Origin: Psychrobacter sp. JCM 18900 | GTDB lineage: Bacteria; Pseudomonadota; Gammaproteobacteria; Pseudomonadales; Moraxellaceae | Direction: 5' to 3' | DNA length: 64,000 nt | Assembly (NCBI RefSeq): GCF_904846625.1 | Contig: NZ_CAJHBL010000008.1 | Location: forward strand, 1-64,000 | Shown: positions 10,233 to 21,028 of the stretch, piece by piece | How positions within the stretch are numbered: position 1 is the first letter of the stretch | Layout: each line of letters opens with the position of its first letter | Made by a program: the position numbers and the translations under genes | Notes under the pieces: model-generated | The model's input: only the letters and a program-made list of their open reading frames with translations | What the model was told of the DNA's origin: nothing | The model's database searches: none

Positions 10233-11528
10233 CTACTGATAACGATAACGAGCTGAACGCGCATGGGCTTCTAAGTCCTCACGCTGCGCTAAAATATCAG
10301 CTGTCTCAGCCAGAGGCTTGCTGCCAGATTCACTACAATAAATGATGGATGATTTCTTTTGAAAATCGTACACACCTAACGGCGAAGAAAAGCGCGCCGT
10401 ACCTGATGTTGGCAGTACATGGTTCGGTCCTGCACAGTAGTCCCCAATAGCTTCAGGCGTATGACGACCCATAAAGATAGCACCGGCATGACGAATATCG
10501 TTTAACAGTGCGTCAGGATTATCAACAGATAACTCTAAATGCTCAGGGGCGATACGATTGATAAGTGCCATACCTTCGCTACGATCTTTTACTAAAATCA
10601 GCGCACCGCGGTTCTGCAATGAGTCACGCGCGATATCTGCTTTTGGCAGCTCAGCCAGTGCTTTTTCTATCTCAAGTGCTACTTCGGTGAGCTGCTCTTC
10701 GCTAGTCGTCACAAAGATAGCTTGTGCAATACGATCATGCTCAGCTTGAGACAATAGATCCATCGCTAGCCAATCTGCTCTATCTTGTGCTTCGCCTTCT
10801 GCATATACCAATACTTCTGAAGGTCCAGCAATCATATCGATACCAACTTGACCAAATACCGCACGCTTGGCAGCTGCGACATATTTGTTACCTGGTCCTG
10901 TGATTTTGTCCACGGCTGGAATCGTTTCAGTGCCGTAAGCTAAAGCTGCTACTGCTTGAGCGCCACCAATAGTGAAGACGCGATCGACTTGGGCCAGATG
11001 AGCCGCTGCCAATACTAACGAATTGAGCACGCCTTTAGGCGCTGGTACGACCATGATGACTTCAGTGACGCCAGCCACCTTAGCAGGAATAGCATTCATC
11101 AACACCGAAGAAGGATAAGATGCCAGACCGCCTGGTACATAAATCCCAACGCGATCAAGTGGCGTGACTTTTTGACCCAATCGGTTGCCTAGCTCATCCT
11201 CATACTGCCATGTTTCTTGTACTTGGCGCTCATGGAATGTCTGTACCCGAGTCGCTGCTGTGGTCAACGCTGTCTTTACTTTTTTATCAAGATTGGCAAA
11301 CGCTTCAGCAAGCGCTTCTTTAGACAGCTCTAACTCTTGCATCGACGTTGCTGGATGCTGGTCAAACTGCTGAGTCAATGCCAATACGACGCTATCACCA
11401 TCAGCACGTACTTGGGCGATGATATTATCGACGGTATGTAATAGTTCAGCATCATTGACTGTTTCAAAGGCAAGCAATTGTGTTAATTGACTATCAAAAT
11501 CGGCATCTTGGGTACTTAACTGGCGCAT
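10233..11528 (-). CDS. hisD: Histidinol dehydrogenase
   Basis: Zinc enzyme that oxidises L-histidinol to L-histidine with two NAD+. It has 431 residues, the usual length. Characteristic blocks are RVGIYVPGGLASYPSSVLMN, the GPGNKYVAAAKRAVFG segment, DMIAGPSEVLV, and the C-terminal NRIAPEHLELS and GPNHVLPTSGTARF segments that carry zinc and catalytic histidines. The ATG is preceded by AGGATTAGG. It lies downstream of hisG across a 253-bp spacer that holds a strong hairpin, so it may have its own promoter or be regulated by read-through. Confidence 0.96.
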   Translation of the reverse strand: MRQLSTQDADFDSQLTQLLAFETVNDAELLHTVDNIIAQVRADGDSVVLALTQQFDQHPATSMQELELSKEALAEAFANLDKKVKTALTTAATRVQTFHERQVQETWQYEDELGNRLGQKVTPLDRVGIYVPGGLASYPSSVLMNAIPAKVAGVTEVIMVVPAPKGVLNSLVLAAAHLAQVDRVFTIGGAQAVAALAYGTETIPAVDKITGPGNKYVAAAKRAVFGQVGIDMIAGPSEVLVYAEGEAQDRADWLAMDLLSQAEHDRIAQAIFVTTSEEQLTEVALEIEKALAELPKADIARDSLQNRGALILVKDRSEGMALINRIAPEHLELSVDNPDALLNDIRHAGAIFMGRHTPEAIGDYCAGPNHVLPTSGTARFSSPLGVYDFQKKSSIIYCSESGSKPLAETADILAQREDLEAHARSARYRYQ

Positions 11529-11684
11529 GACCTAATCCTATATCTGAGCATAAAGTAGTGCTAAAAATGAACGGTTTGGAACTGAGTAAAGTAGGTTTAT
11601 CTTTTTTCAAAATATTGCGACTTATTCGATGTCTTCTTGTCTGCATTTTACGGTGATTTTATGTTTTCTCAAGCTAAGACAACA

Positions 11685-11731
11685 AAACCAGTTTAGCACG
11701 CTACGTCACTCATAGCCTGCTAAACTGGTTT
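11685..11731 (-). terminator. Long-stem hairpin between hisG and hisD
   Basis: A perfect 14-bp stem, AAACCAGTTTAGCA (11685-11698) with TGCTAAACTGGTTT (11718-11731), loop 19 nt. On the minus strand it is followed by TTTTGTTGT, so it can act as a rho-independent terminator or attenuator after hisG. I see no His-rich leader peptide next to it. Confidence 0.65.
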
Positions 11732-11781
11732 AAAAATTTGTATAACCATGCTTTATATTACCAATGACTTGCACTGGATAA

Positions 11782-12474
11782 TTAGCCATTGGCGATACTA
11801 TTTTTAAAGCTATCTAAGATTGGTTCTAGTAGTGCAAATTTGCGCTTATAGCTAACTTGATTGACAATCAAACGTGAGGAAACATCGCAAATATGATCGC
11901 GTGCCTCAAGTCCATTGGCACGCAATGTATTGCCTGTATCGACCACATCGACAATCAGATCGCCCAAGCCAACCAACGGCGCAAGCTCCATCGAACCGTA
12001 AAGCTTGATGACATCAACCTGCTGACCTTGGCTTGCAAAATAAGCACGAGCGACATTGACATATTTGGTCGCAATACGCAGACGACGATTTGGTAGCGGT
12101 GCATCTTTCACACCCGCAGTCATCAGTTTGCACTGAGCAATCTGCAAATCGAGTAATTCATAAACATGATTGGCACCATGCTCAAGCAGCACATCTTTAC
12201 CCGCCACCCCAAAGTCAGCAGCGCCATGTTCGACATAGGTCGGCACGTCGCTGGCACGCAAAATCAATACACGCACATTTGGATTTGAGGTCGGGAAAAT
12301 AAGCTTACGTGACGCTTCAGGATCTTCTAAAAGATCAACGCCAGCTGCACGTAACAGTGGCATGGTCTCTTCTAGAATGCGGCCTTTTGATAAAGCCAAG
12401 GTTAGACCTGAAAACTCATCGTTTACTTCGTTTAATAAACCGCTGGCTGGTAAAGATTTGCTTGTCTCAGTCAT
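11782..12474 (-). CDS. hisG: ATP phosphoribosyltransferase, short form
   Basis: First committed enzyme of histidine synthesis, joining ATP and PRPP. It has 230 residues, so the short HisG form, which lacks the C-terminal ACT-like regulatory domain and by family knowledge needs the HisZ subunit. hisZ is not in this window. The segment [18 protein letters not shown] is the conserved start, and the PRPP-binding loop [20 protein letters not shown] is present near residue 173. An N-terminal extension of about 22 residues precedes the core, and no strong ribosome binding site is seen at this ATG, so translation may start later. It lies 94 bp downstream of murA. Confidence 0.95.
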   Translation of the reverse strand: MTETSKSLPASGLLNEVNDEFSGLTLALSKGRILEETMPLLRAAGVDLLEDPEASRKLIFPTSNPNVRVLILRASDVPTYVEHGAADFGVAGKDVLLEHGANHVYELLDLQIAQCKLMTAGVKDAPLPNRRLRIATKYVNVARAYFASQGQQVDVIKLYGSMELAPLVGLGDLIVDVVDTGNTLRANGLEARDHICDVSSRLIVNQVSYKRKFALLEPILDSFKNSIANG

Positions 12475-12568
12475 AGTGACATCGTGTCCATGTGCAGTCC
12501 CCTACTCAAAGGGGAATTTTTAATTTATAACGTAATATGGGTAACAGTTGATATTGAGTTAATCAATA

Positions 12569-13849
<1,281 letters not shown>

Positions 13850-13948
13850 CTAGCGATGAGTATAGAAAATTATGAAAACCAGAACTACAACTTTCAACCA
13901 TGCATATGGCCGATTCAGTAATATCTAGTCATATAGACAGCTATTTGA

Positions 13949-14200
13949 TTAGCCTTTTGATTGAACGTCCCACTCAGCAGGCGTCAGCGCTTGGATATTG
14001 AGTGCGTGAATATCGCCACTCGCAATCTTATCATTGACTAACGCATATACTGCTTGCTGACGTTGAACCGCGCGTTTGCCTTCAAAGCTGGCATCGACCA
14101 CGCGTACGTCAAACTTATTACCTTGGTTGGCAGCTTGAATAAAAGCGTCTGGGAAGTGAGTCTGTAAAAATTCGATCAAATCGTCAGCGTTCATGCTCAT
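13949..14200 (-). CDS. ibaG: BolA family protein IbaG
   Basis: Small BolA-family protein of 83 residues. IbaG-type BolA proteins bind iron-sulfur clusters together with monothiol glutaredoxins. The conserved core is present: the N-terminal MSMNADDLIEFLQTHFPDA, then the FEGKRAVQRQQAVYALVNDK region with the helix-turn-helix-like segment, and LNIQALTPAEW near the C-terminus. The position immediately upstream of murA matches ibaG (yrbA) in E. coli and favours IbaG over BolA proper. The start used gives a normal length; two adjacent methionines (1 and 3) leave a small doubt. Confidence 0.9.
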   Translation of the reverse strand: MSMNADDLIEFLQTHFPDAFIQAANQGNKFDVRVVDASFEGKRAVQRQQAVYALVNDKIASGDIHALNIQALTPAEWDVQSKG

Positions 14201-14364
14201 AAAATAGTCTGCCTTAAAGTTTAGAATAGGGTATAGATTTAAAGTGATGACATTATAACAAGAGTTTGCATATCTTACAGTACTGTCTTACTCAAGTGTG
14301 TTTAAGCATTGAGACAGGGCTATCAATTAAATGGTCAAAAGTCGTCGATATGCATAGTGATAAG

Positions 14365-15360
14365 CTATTTGAGCGTTTTATCCAAGTAGGTCAACACTTG
14401 CGCACGCACATCATTGACCCAGCGCAGCGGCGGTGCCATCGCACCAATACTGGTTGCATGACTGGCCCCCTCGATTTCGCCCGTTTCAACGGTGACGCCT
14501 GCTTTTTTAAACGCTTCTGTCATTTTGATTGTATTAGTCACATGTACAATTTTGTCTTTTTCCGCCGTTAATAATAAATACGGTGGCTGTGCTCCTTTAA
14601 TCTGACGATCTGGCATCACCTCATCAGGTGTGGCATTGGGGCCAAACGCTGTTGCACTACTGAACTTGCGGAAATCATAGCTATAAGGACCCGCAATTCC
14701 GATAACGGTTGCAATATCTGTTGGCTTAATACCATAAGGCGCCAAAAAGTCTTCGTTGGCAACGGCTGCAACGGCATTAAACGCGCCAGCAGAATGCCCC
14801 ATTACCGCTAGGCGTGACGGATCTGCATGGAGACTGGTCGCATTTTCAATACTCCAAGCAATTGCCTGAGCTGCATCTTTGACATAGTCAGGATAGACGT
14901 GTTCAGGTGCTTTACGGTAATTAATCACTGCGGTGACATACCCTGCTTTGGCTAAGCTCTGACCGACAAAGGCATATTGTTCTTTATTGCCGCTCTCCCA
15001 TGAACCACCATGGACAAATACCACCATCGGATAGGTATCCTCAATAGCGCTCTGGGCTTTCATTGCCTGTGTCAAAGGCTTTGGGTAATAAATATCTAGA
15101 TCTTGTGAGGGCTCGTCACCGTATAAAATGTCTTTGCTAACCCCAACGCCACCACTAGAAGTAATCCCATTGACGATAGCCAATGGCGATAATGCCTGTG
15201 CGTTTTGCGTGGCTAATGCGATACTGCCCAATGCCAATATTGCCGCACCACCAAATCTCAATGTTCGCGTTTTCTTATGAGCAGGTTTATTGTGTATGCC
15301 TATATTACCAATGACGCTTGTTTCTTCATTTGGTTGTATATTTGCCTGTGAATCCTTCAT
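14365..15360 (-). CDS. Exported alpha/beta hydrolase (carboxylesterase-like)
   Basis: 331-residue alpha/beta hydrolase. The oxyanion-hole motif VFVHGGSWESG, the nucleophile elbow VMGHSAGAFNA, an acid in TAEKDKIVH and a histidine in EGASHATSIGAM form the expected set for a carboxylesterase of the hormone-sensitive-lipase or BD-FAE-like type. A hydrophobic stretch (FGGAAILALGSIALA) ending NAQA about 55 residues in looks like a signal peptide with an unusually long polar N-region. The ATG at 15358-15360 has AGGA eight bases upstream. A TTG ten codons earlier is less likely. The substrate is unknown. It is transcribed toward ibaG on the same strand as the BON lipoprotein upstream. Confidence 0.8.
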   Translation of the reverse strand: MKDSQANIQPNEETSVIGNIGIHNKPAHKKTRTLRFGGAAILALGSIALATQNAQALSPLAIVNGITSSGGVGVSKDILYGDEPSQDLDIYYPKPLTQAMKAQSAIEDTYPMVVFVHGGSWESGNKEQYAFVGQSLAKAGYVTAVINYRKAPEHVYPDYVKDAAQAIAWSIENATSLHADPSRLAVMGHSAGAFNAVAAVANEDFLAPYGIKPTDIATVIGIAGPYSYDFRKFSSATAFGPNATPDEVMPDRQIKGAQPPYLLLTAEKDKIVHVTNTIKMTEAFKKAGVTVETGEIEGASHATSIGAMAPPLRWVNDVRAQVLTYLDKTLK

Positions 15361-15597
15361 GACCAGTATCCTATTATATTTATTTATCAATCAGTAGTAA
15401 CAGGCTAACAGCGATAATGGTTCATCCATTAGCCAATGACGTTTTTGATATTAGTATCGTTGACTAATGCGCTGACTCTGCTACGTTTTACTATTGATAT
15501 AGTACTCACTGGCTGAAGATTTCTCGTGCCTTTACTGTTATCACTATTTAGGCTTATTGTGATTAACGTCCTTTATTGCATGGCGAACTAAGGATGC

Positions 15598-16398
15598 TTA
15601 CTGGTTCTGATAAAGGTCGATATAGGGGCTTGAAGACGGCTGCGCAGTAGTGGCCTCTTCTTCTGTTATGACAATAGGCGTTGCCGTGCTGATAGTAGTA
15701 TCTTGGGCAGCTGGCGCTACTGCAGGATTGGCCAAATTACTCTCATACATGATGTCATCATTATTTATTTTGACACCTCTATCGTCAACGACAGTTGTCA
15801 GCAATACCAACTCAATGACTCCAACAGTACCATTAGCGATATCAATCAGATGACTCTGCTGAGTGGGTGTCATACGGCCCATAATATAGACCACACCATT
15901 ATTGGTAACGGCTTTAATTTGTGACGCACTCACACCATCGCTAGCGGCTATTTTCGCCAGTAGCTTTGAAGTGATATAGCCATCATGAACTGTTGAGCTA
16001 TACCCTTTTGAAGCACTCACTTCCATCTCATTGTAGACACGGCGTACATCTGGCATAGAGCTAACGACTTTTTCTACTTCTGCTTTAAGCGTTTCAGTTG
16101 GCACTTCACCTGTTAGCAGCACTTCGCTATTGAAACTATCGATACCCATACGACTGGTTTGCTGCAAGTCTTCTTTTAGCCCGTATACATTTATTTTGGC
16201 AGTATGTTCAATACTACGATCGAGCAGACGCTGCGGAATCGTGCGCTCAGTCATTGGTACACCATAAGTTCCTTCTGTACTGTTGGTCAGATAGTTGGTG
16301 GCACAACCTGTACTGACAACGCAGGCAGCAATCATAATGCCAGTCGTAATACGGCGTGATGAACCAAAAATAGCAGTGCGCAAATGCATCCGTGTCAT
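15598..16398 (-). CDS. BON-domain lipoprotein (DolP/OsmY-like)
   Basis: 266-residue predicted outer-membrane or periplasmic lipoprotein. A signal peptide ends in the lipobox VSTGC with Cys32 as the likely lipidated residue. Two BON domains follow: about residues 60-130 (NVYGLKEDLQ ... GEVPTETLKAEVEKVVSSMP) and 140-210 (YITSKLLAKIAAS ... NNGVVYIMGRMTP). The C-terminal 55 residues are low in complexity (Thr, Ala, Pro). This is the layout of E. coli DolP (YraP). The nearby YraN and RsmI genes are also neighbours of DolP in E. coli, which supports the call. The ATG has AAGAGG upstream. Confidence 0.85.
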   Translation of the reverse strand: MTRMHLRTAIFGSSRRITTGIMIAACVVSTGCATNYLTNSTEGTYGVPMTERTIPQRLLDRSIEHTAKINVYGLKEDLQQTSRMGIDSFNSEVLLTGEVPTETLKAEVEKVVSSMPDVRRVYNEMEVSASKGYSSTVHDGYITSKLLAKIAASDGVSASQIKAVTNNGVVYIMGRMTPTQQSHLIDIANGTVGVIELVLLTTVVDDRGVKINNDDIMYESNLANPAVAPAAQDTTISTATPIVITEEEATTAQPSSSPYIDLYQNQ

Positions 16399-16668
16399 TA
16401 TTTACCTCTTAGAACATGGTTGTGACAATTTTATAAATTGAACAAATCTTAATCTAGGTCGTGTCTTTATTTTGAAGAAAACACGCTCTAGTAGTGATGA
16501 GCTAAACGTAGCTGTAAGATAATACTGTATCTGATTTATAGAGAGTTGACTATAACCGCTACTTTACTTAATTTTGGCCATCAGCGGTTAGCTTTTTAGT
16601 AACGAACCTTACTTGTCAGATATAGTTATATGCTTCATTTGGCAGCATCTATCTCACTTATTTTATTA

Positions 16669-17151
16669 CTAAGCACTGGCTATAAAAGCATTTTGAATCC
16701 ATTCTGGTTGATGGTCTAACTGCTCATTTCTTGAATTTGACATACTCATCGTGTTGTAAGCAATGACATCAAACCGGCAATCATAATGAGCATACTCAGG
16801 ATGCTGCTGCAAAAAACATTGTGCCGCTTTAATCACTTTGCGCTGTTTGCTTGCTGTCACGCTGAGTGCTGCATCGCCATAATTCGAGAACTTGCGCTGG
16901 CGAACTTCAATAAATACCAGTGTTGACCATGCTGAACCTATCTCAATCATGACCAGATCCAACTCACCTACTTTTGGCTGTTGCCAATTTTGCGCAACCA
17001 GCCTCAACCCTTGCGCTTGTAAATACTCACACGCCTGCTGCTCAAACCGACTACCTTGGCGTTGTTTTGGTGAGGTTAAGATTAAAGGCTTATGGTTCGG
17101 CATAAGGTTAATTGGTCTGATTAACATTTGAGAATTATCATAGCACAACAT
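16669..17151 (-). CDS. YraN family (UPF0102) nuclease-like protein
   Basis: 160-residue member of the UPF0102/YraN family, which has a restriction-endonuclease-like core; its cellular role is not settled. Visible motifs: QGSRFEQQACEYLQAQGL, then the catalytic-type acidic pattern VGELDLVMIE and FIEVRQRK. Together Glu, Asp, Glu and Arg/Lys form the expected metal site. Methionines 1, 9 and 17 are all possible starts and none has a good ribosome binding site, so the first 16 residues are uncertain. It is divergent from rsmI across 143 bp, as yraN and rsmI (yraL) are neighbours in other gammaproteobacteria. Confidence 0.85.
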   Translation of the reverse strand: MLCYDNSQMLIRPINLMPNHKPLILTSPKQRQGSRFEQQACEYLQAQGLRLVAQNWQQPKVGELDLVMIEIGSAWSTLVFIEVRQRKFSNYGDAALSVTASKQRKVIKAAQCFLQQHPEYAHYDCRFDVIAYNTMSMSNSRNEQLDHQPEWIQNAFIASA

Positions 17152-17294
17152 GCTAAACTAGCCACTTCTGCGCATTCTACTCTCAAAATCTATCGATTGC
17201 CTCATTCGTTATTTGACTGAAAAACCATAGATAACGACTGTACATACTAGCGCACTATTATTTTCTAACGTCTTTTTAACGACCCGAGGTTTTC

Positions 17295-18251
17295 ATGTCT
17301 ACCCCCACTGCGATGCCAGCTTGTCTCTATATCGTTGCCACGCCGATTGGCAATATGTCCGACATGACAACGCATGCAATTGATGTCTTAAAGCAGGTCG
17401 CCATCATTGCCTGCGAAGACACCCGCACCTCAGGTAAACTACTGTCACATTTTGGCATCGATACCAAAGGCAGCAAAGGTGACGAGACAAAAGACTCAGA
17501 GACTCGTCCTGCCAAAAGCAGTATCGAAAATGATGACACGACGACAAAGCAAAAAGGTCACAATAAGCTATGGGCTTATCACGAACACAATAGCGCCATT
17601 CAAACGCCCAAAATTATTGAAATGATTGAGCAAGGTCATTCAGTTGCCTTGATTAGCGATGCTGGTACACCTCTAGTCAGCGATCCAGGCTATCAACTGG
17701 TACAAGCCGCGCATGAAGCTGGCGTGACCGTATCACCTATCGTTGGGGCTTCTGCTGCCATTGGCGCATTGTCAGTAGCAGGGTTACCCTCTGATCGATT
17801 TAGCTTTATTGGGTTCTTGCCAGCCAAAACGCATGGTCGTCAAAAACAGCTGAGCGATCTAATCGCACGTACCGAAACTTTAATCTTTTATGAAGCGCCG
17901 CATCGCATCGTAGCTAGTCTAGAAGACATGGCAACGATATTTGGTACAGACCGCGCGGTGACTTTTTGTCGGGAATTGACTAAAACCTTTGAAACGGTAC
18001 ATAAGAGTACCCTTGGCGAATTGGTCGAGTTTGTCAAAGCAGATGACAACCAGCAACGTGGCGAGATAGTCGTGGTCGTCGCTGGCGTCGGTGTGGCAAA
18101 GGATACTGACGACATCAGTACGCATGATAAATTGCTACAGCGTTTGCTAGAGGATTTATCAGTCAAGAAAGCGGCCGCACTGGCCTCTGATATCACTGGT
18201 GTGAAAAAAAATGCGCTTTATCAGCGTCTACTAGAGTTGCAAGCTGACTAG
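17295..18251 (+). CDS. rsmI: 16S rRNA (cytidine-1402-2'-O)-methyltransferase
   Basis: SAM-dependent 2'-O-methylation of C1402 in 16S rRNA at the decoding site. It has 318 residues, tetrapyrrole-methylase fold. Seen: LYIVATPIGNMSDMT (residues 11-25), CEDTRTSGKLLSHFGI, SDAGTPLVSDPGYQLV, GASAAIGALSVAGLPSDRF and the FYEAPHRI segment. A hydrophilic insert at about residues 57-90 (Lys, Asp, Thr, Ser-rich) separates FGI from LWAYHEHN, where E. coli RsmI has only a few residues. CGAGG lies five bases upstream of the ATG. The adenosine-kinase-like gene follows 53 bp later. Confidence 0.93.
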   Translation: MSTPTAMPACLYIVATPIGNMSDMTTHAIDVLKQVAIIACEDTRTSGKLLSHFGIDTKGSKGDETKDSETRPAKSSIENDDTTTKQKGHNKLWAYHEHNSAIQTPKIIEMIEQGHSVALISDAGTPLVSDPGYQLVQAAHEAGVTVSPIVGASAAIGALSVAGLPSDRFSFIGFLPAKTHGRQKQLSDLIARTETLIFYEAPHRIVASLEDMATIFGTDRAVTFCRELTKTFETVHKSTLGELVEFVKADDNQQRGEIVVVVAGVGVAKDTDDISTHDKLLQRLLEDLSVKKAAALASDITGVKKNALYQRLLELQAD

Positions 18252-18304
18252 TTTTTAATAATAAAAAGATAATCATTTATAAATGAATTGAGGAGAGATA
18301 AGCA

Positions 18305-19324
18305 ATGTACGATGTAATGGCAATAGGTAATGCGTTGGTTGATCACGAGTATGTGCTGTCAGATGCGGCACTAGAAGAGACCGAGCTGACCAAAGGTAAT
18401 ATGACGCTGGCTGGTATTGAAGAGCAGCAGCAACTACTGGCTTATTTTAAACTGGCTGAGATTGAGCCATCAAAACAAGCAGGCGGTGGATCTGCAGCCA
18501 ATACTATGTTTACCTTTGCCAGCTTAGGCGGTAAGCCTTTTTATGCTTGCCGCGTCGGTGATGATGATCAAGGGGCGTTTTATCTTAGAGACTTGCACGA
18601 AGCAGGTGTCGCAACCTCAGACAAATCTATTCATGAAGGCGGTGTGACTGGCTCCTGTGTGGTTGCCGTTACCGAAGATGGCGAACGCACCATGCAGACC
18701 TATCTTGGCACTTCAAGTGAGATTGTCGCTGACAATGTTGATTTTGACGCATTAACTCAAGCAGATTGGCTATATATCGAAGGCTATCTAGCGATGTCTG
18801 AGAGCATTCAACCAGCAATGACTCAATTACGTCAGCAAGCCGGTATTCATAATGCAAAAATCGCAGTGAGCTTTGCTGACCCTGCGGTAGTAAAATTTGC
18901 CAAAGATGGCTTGCTTAATATGCTCGGCAATAAAGTCGCAGTAATATTCTGTAATAGCGAAGAAGCTAGACTGTTTACGGATAAAAAACAAGTCAAAGCA
19001 GCAGCGCGTGCCCTGCTTGAATATTGCCAAATTGCCGTCGTCACTGATGGTGCCAACGGTGCGGTAATCGCTCACCAGCCTACTGACGAAGCAGAGGTTG
19101 AAGTCCATGACGTTGCAACCCCAGCAGTGGCCAACGTCATCGATACCAATGGTGCAGGCGATAACTACGCTGGTGCTTTCTTATATGCATTATCGCAGCA
19201 GTATAGTCTGCCAGAATGCGGTCGTCTTGCCAGCGAAATATCAGCACAAGTTATTCAGCAGTTTGGACCGCGTCTTGCTTCGCAGGATTATCGAGATATC
19301 GCGCAGCGTGTACTGTCTGCTTAA
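18305..19324 (+). CDS. PfkB-family carbohydrate/adenosine kinase
   Basis: 339-residue ribokinase/PfkB-family kinase that phosphorylates a sugar or nucleoside with ATP. Signature 1 is seen around residues 57-78 (KQAGGGSAANTMFTFASLGG). Signature 2, DTNGAGDNYAGAFLYAL, begins at residue 280 and contains the catalytic base Asp286. Its overall pattern resembles bacterial adenosine kinases, so adenosine to AMP is the likely reaction, but substrate cannot be decided from sequence alone. GAGGAGAGA precedes the ATG. A strong terminator follows. It may be read with rsmI. Confidence 0.85.
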   Translation: MYDVMAIGNALVDHEYVLSDAALEETELTKGNMTLAGIEEQQQLLAYFKLAEIEPSKQAGGGSAANTMFTFASLGGKPFYACRVGDDDQGAFYLRDLHEAGVATSDKSIHEGGVTGSCVVAVTEDGERTMQTYLGTSSEIVADNVDFDALTQADWLYIEGYLAMSESIQPAMTQLRQQAGIHNAKIAVSFADPAVVKFAKDGLLNMLGNKVAVIFCNSEEARLFTDKKQVKAAARALLEYCQIAVVTDGANGAVIAHQPTDEAEVEVHDVATPAVANVIDTNGAGDNYAGAFLYALSQQYSLPECGRLASEISAQVIQQFGPRLASQDYRDIAQRVLSA

Positions 19325-19352
19325 TTACTAAATGTTTATATTTGACGCAAAC

Positions 19353-19387
19353 AAAAAGCCCATATCAGGTCGATATGGGCTTTTTTT
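19353..19387. terminator. Bidirectional terminator, PfkB kinase / metY
   Basis: GCCCATATC (19358-19366) and GATATGGGC (19372-19380) form a perfect 9-bp stem with a 5-nt loop, between an A run and a T run. It serves two convergent genes. Confidence 0.93.
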
Positions 19388-19435
19388 ATATCAGACTTGC
19401 TTAAACAGTTTGCTCAATTTAATAAGCGCTTGTTA

Positions 19436-20773
19436 TTAAGCAGAAGCTAGTGCTTGCGCGAGATCGGCTTTGATATCTTCAATATGCTCGATACCAATAG
19501 ATAAACGTACCATATCCTCACTAACGCCAGCTTGCTCAAGCTCTTGCCCATTTAACTGACGATGGGTGGTCGTCGCTGGATGACAGGCCAATGATTTCGC
19601 ATCACCGATATTTACCAGACGAGTAATCAGTTGCAGCGCATCGATAAAGCGCGCTCCTGCTTCCAGTCCACCTTTCACCCCAAAGGTCAAAATAGCAGAA
19701 GGCGTACCTTTCATGTATTTTTTGGCAAGCTCGTGCTCAGGATGGTCAGACAGACCTGCGTATTTAACCCAAGCAACTTTATCATGGTCACGCAGATATT
19801 CTGCGACGGCTTGTGCATTTTGCACGTGACGCTCCATACGTAGACTTAGCGTCTCCATACCTTGCAAGATACCAAAAGCATTGAGCGGGCTAAGTGCTGC
19901 CCCAGTGTTACGTAATGGCGCAACGCGAGCACGGGCAATAAAAGCTGGAGCACCTACGTCTTTGACGAAATTTACCCCATGATAGCTATGATCTGGCGTG
20001 TTCAACAGCGGGAAACGTTCAGGATAATCGCCCCAAGCAAACTTGCCACTATCGACAATCGCACCACCAATTGATGTACCTGTTCCACTCATATACTTGG
20101 TCAATGAGTGAATCACGATATCTGCACCAAACTCAAATGGACGGCATATCGCAGGCGTCGCCACCGTATTATCAATCACGACAGGTACGCCGTATTCGTG
20201 AGCGACATCACTGAGCGCTTGAATATCCACAATATTACCTAGTGGGTTACCGATACTTTCGGCAAATACCATTTTGGTCTTGTCATCAATCAAGTCACGA
20301 ATGGCTTCTGGGTCTTTATGATCAAAGAAGCGCACTTCGATACCTTGACGCGGCAAGGCATGGGCAAACAAATTGTAAGTACCGCCATATAGCGTTGATA
20401 CAGCGACGATATTGTCGCCTGCTTCACAAATAGTCTGAATCGCATAAGTAATGGCAGCCATACCAGAGGCTACGGCAAGCGCACCGATGCCGCCTTCTAA
20501 CGCAGCCACACGCTCTTCTAGCACCGCGTTGGTCGGATTCATGATACGAGTATAGATGTTGCCTGCGACTTTTAAATCAAACAGATCTGCACCATGCTGA
20601 GTATTATCAAACGCATATGAACTGGTATGATAAATAGGCACGGCGACTGCTTTGGTCGTTGGCTCTACACTATAGCCGGCATGAATCGCTAAGGTCTCAA
20701 GACGTTGAGGGGTTTCTGGTTGAGGGGTTTCTAATTGTTGGGCTGTCTGCTGGTCTGCTGATCCATCACTCAT
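19436..20773 (-). CDS. metY: O-acetylhomoserine sulfhydrylase
   Basis: PLP enzyme of the Cys/Met metabolism family that uses O-acetylhomoserine and sulfide to make homocysteine. At 445 residues it has the longer MetY-type length rather than the roughly 390 of MetB/MetC. Seen: LETLAIHAGYSVEPTTKAVA, YTRIMNPTNAVLEERVA, ALEGGIGALAVASGMAAI, DNTVATPAICRPFEFGADIV, and the PLP lysine Lys226 in HSLTKYMSGTG. The N-terminal extension contains a short repeat (ETPQPETPQ) encoded by two near-identical 15-bp units around 20703-20745. It lies downstream of nfuA but is separated from it by a terminator. Confidence 0.92.
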   Translation of the reverse strand: MSDGSADQQTAQQLETPQPETPQRLETLAIHAGYSVEPTTKAVAVPIYHTSSYAFDNTQHGADLFDLKVAGNIYTRIMNPTNAVLEERVAALEGGIGALAVASGMAAITYAIQTICEAGDNIVAVSTLYGGTYNLFAHALPRQGIEVRFFDHKDPEAIRDLIDDKTKMVFAESIGNPLGNIVDIQALSDVAHEYGVPVVIDNTVATPAICRPFEFGADIVIHSLTKYMSGTGTSIGGAIVDSGKFAWGDYPERFPLLNTPDHSYHGVNFVKDVGAPAFIARARVAPLRNTGAALSPLNAFGILQGMETLSLRMERHVQNAQAVAEYLRDHDKVAWVKYAGLSDHPEHELAKKYMKGTPSAILTFGVKGGLEAGARFIDALQLITRLVNIGDAKSLACHPATTTHRQLNGQELEQAGVSEDMVRLSIGIEHIEDIKADLAQALASA

Positions 20774-20863
20774 AGTACATTCCTTTATTTTGATAAAAGA
20801 TGATTTGTTGACGACGTATCGCCCAAAGTCACCTTAAAAAACTGTCTGCTAAATCATAGCAAT

Positions 20864-20892
20864 AAAAAAAGCTGAGTTCATCATAACTCAGC
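20864..20892 (-). terminator. Terminator after nfuA
   Basis: GCTGAGTT (20871-20878) pairs with AACTCAGC (20885-20892), loop of 6 nt, and the A run at 20864-20870 becomes a U run on the minus-strand transcript from nfuA. Confidence 0.88.
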
Positions 20893-21028
20893 TTCTTTAT
20901 TAAAAGAATAGCAAAATACTCATCTCTTCATGACAAATATTCATAAGCAGCAAACCAAACAGGCATATCTATACTAGAGATAATGGCCACCTTTATAGCA
21001 GCCACTTTGCTTTTAACTGTTTTTTATT

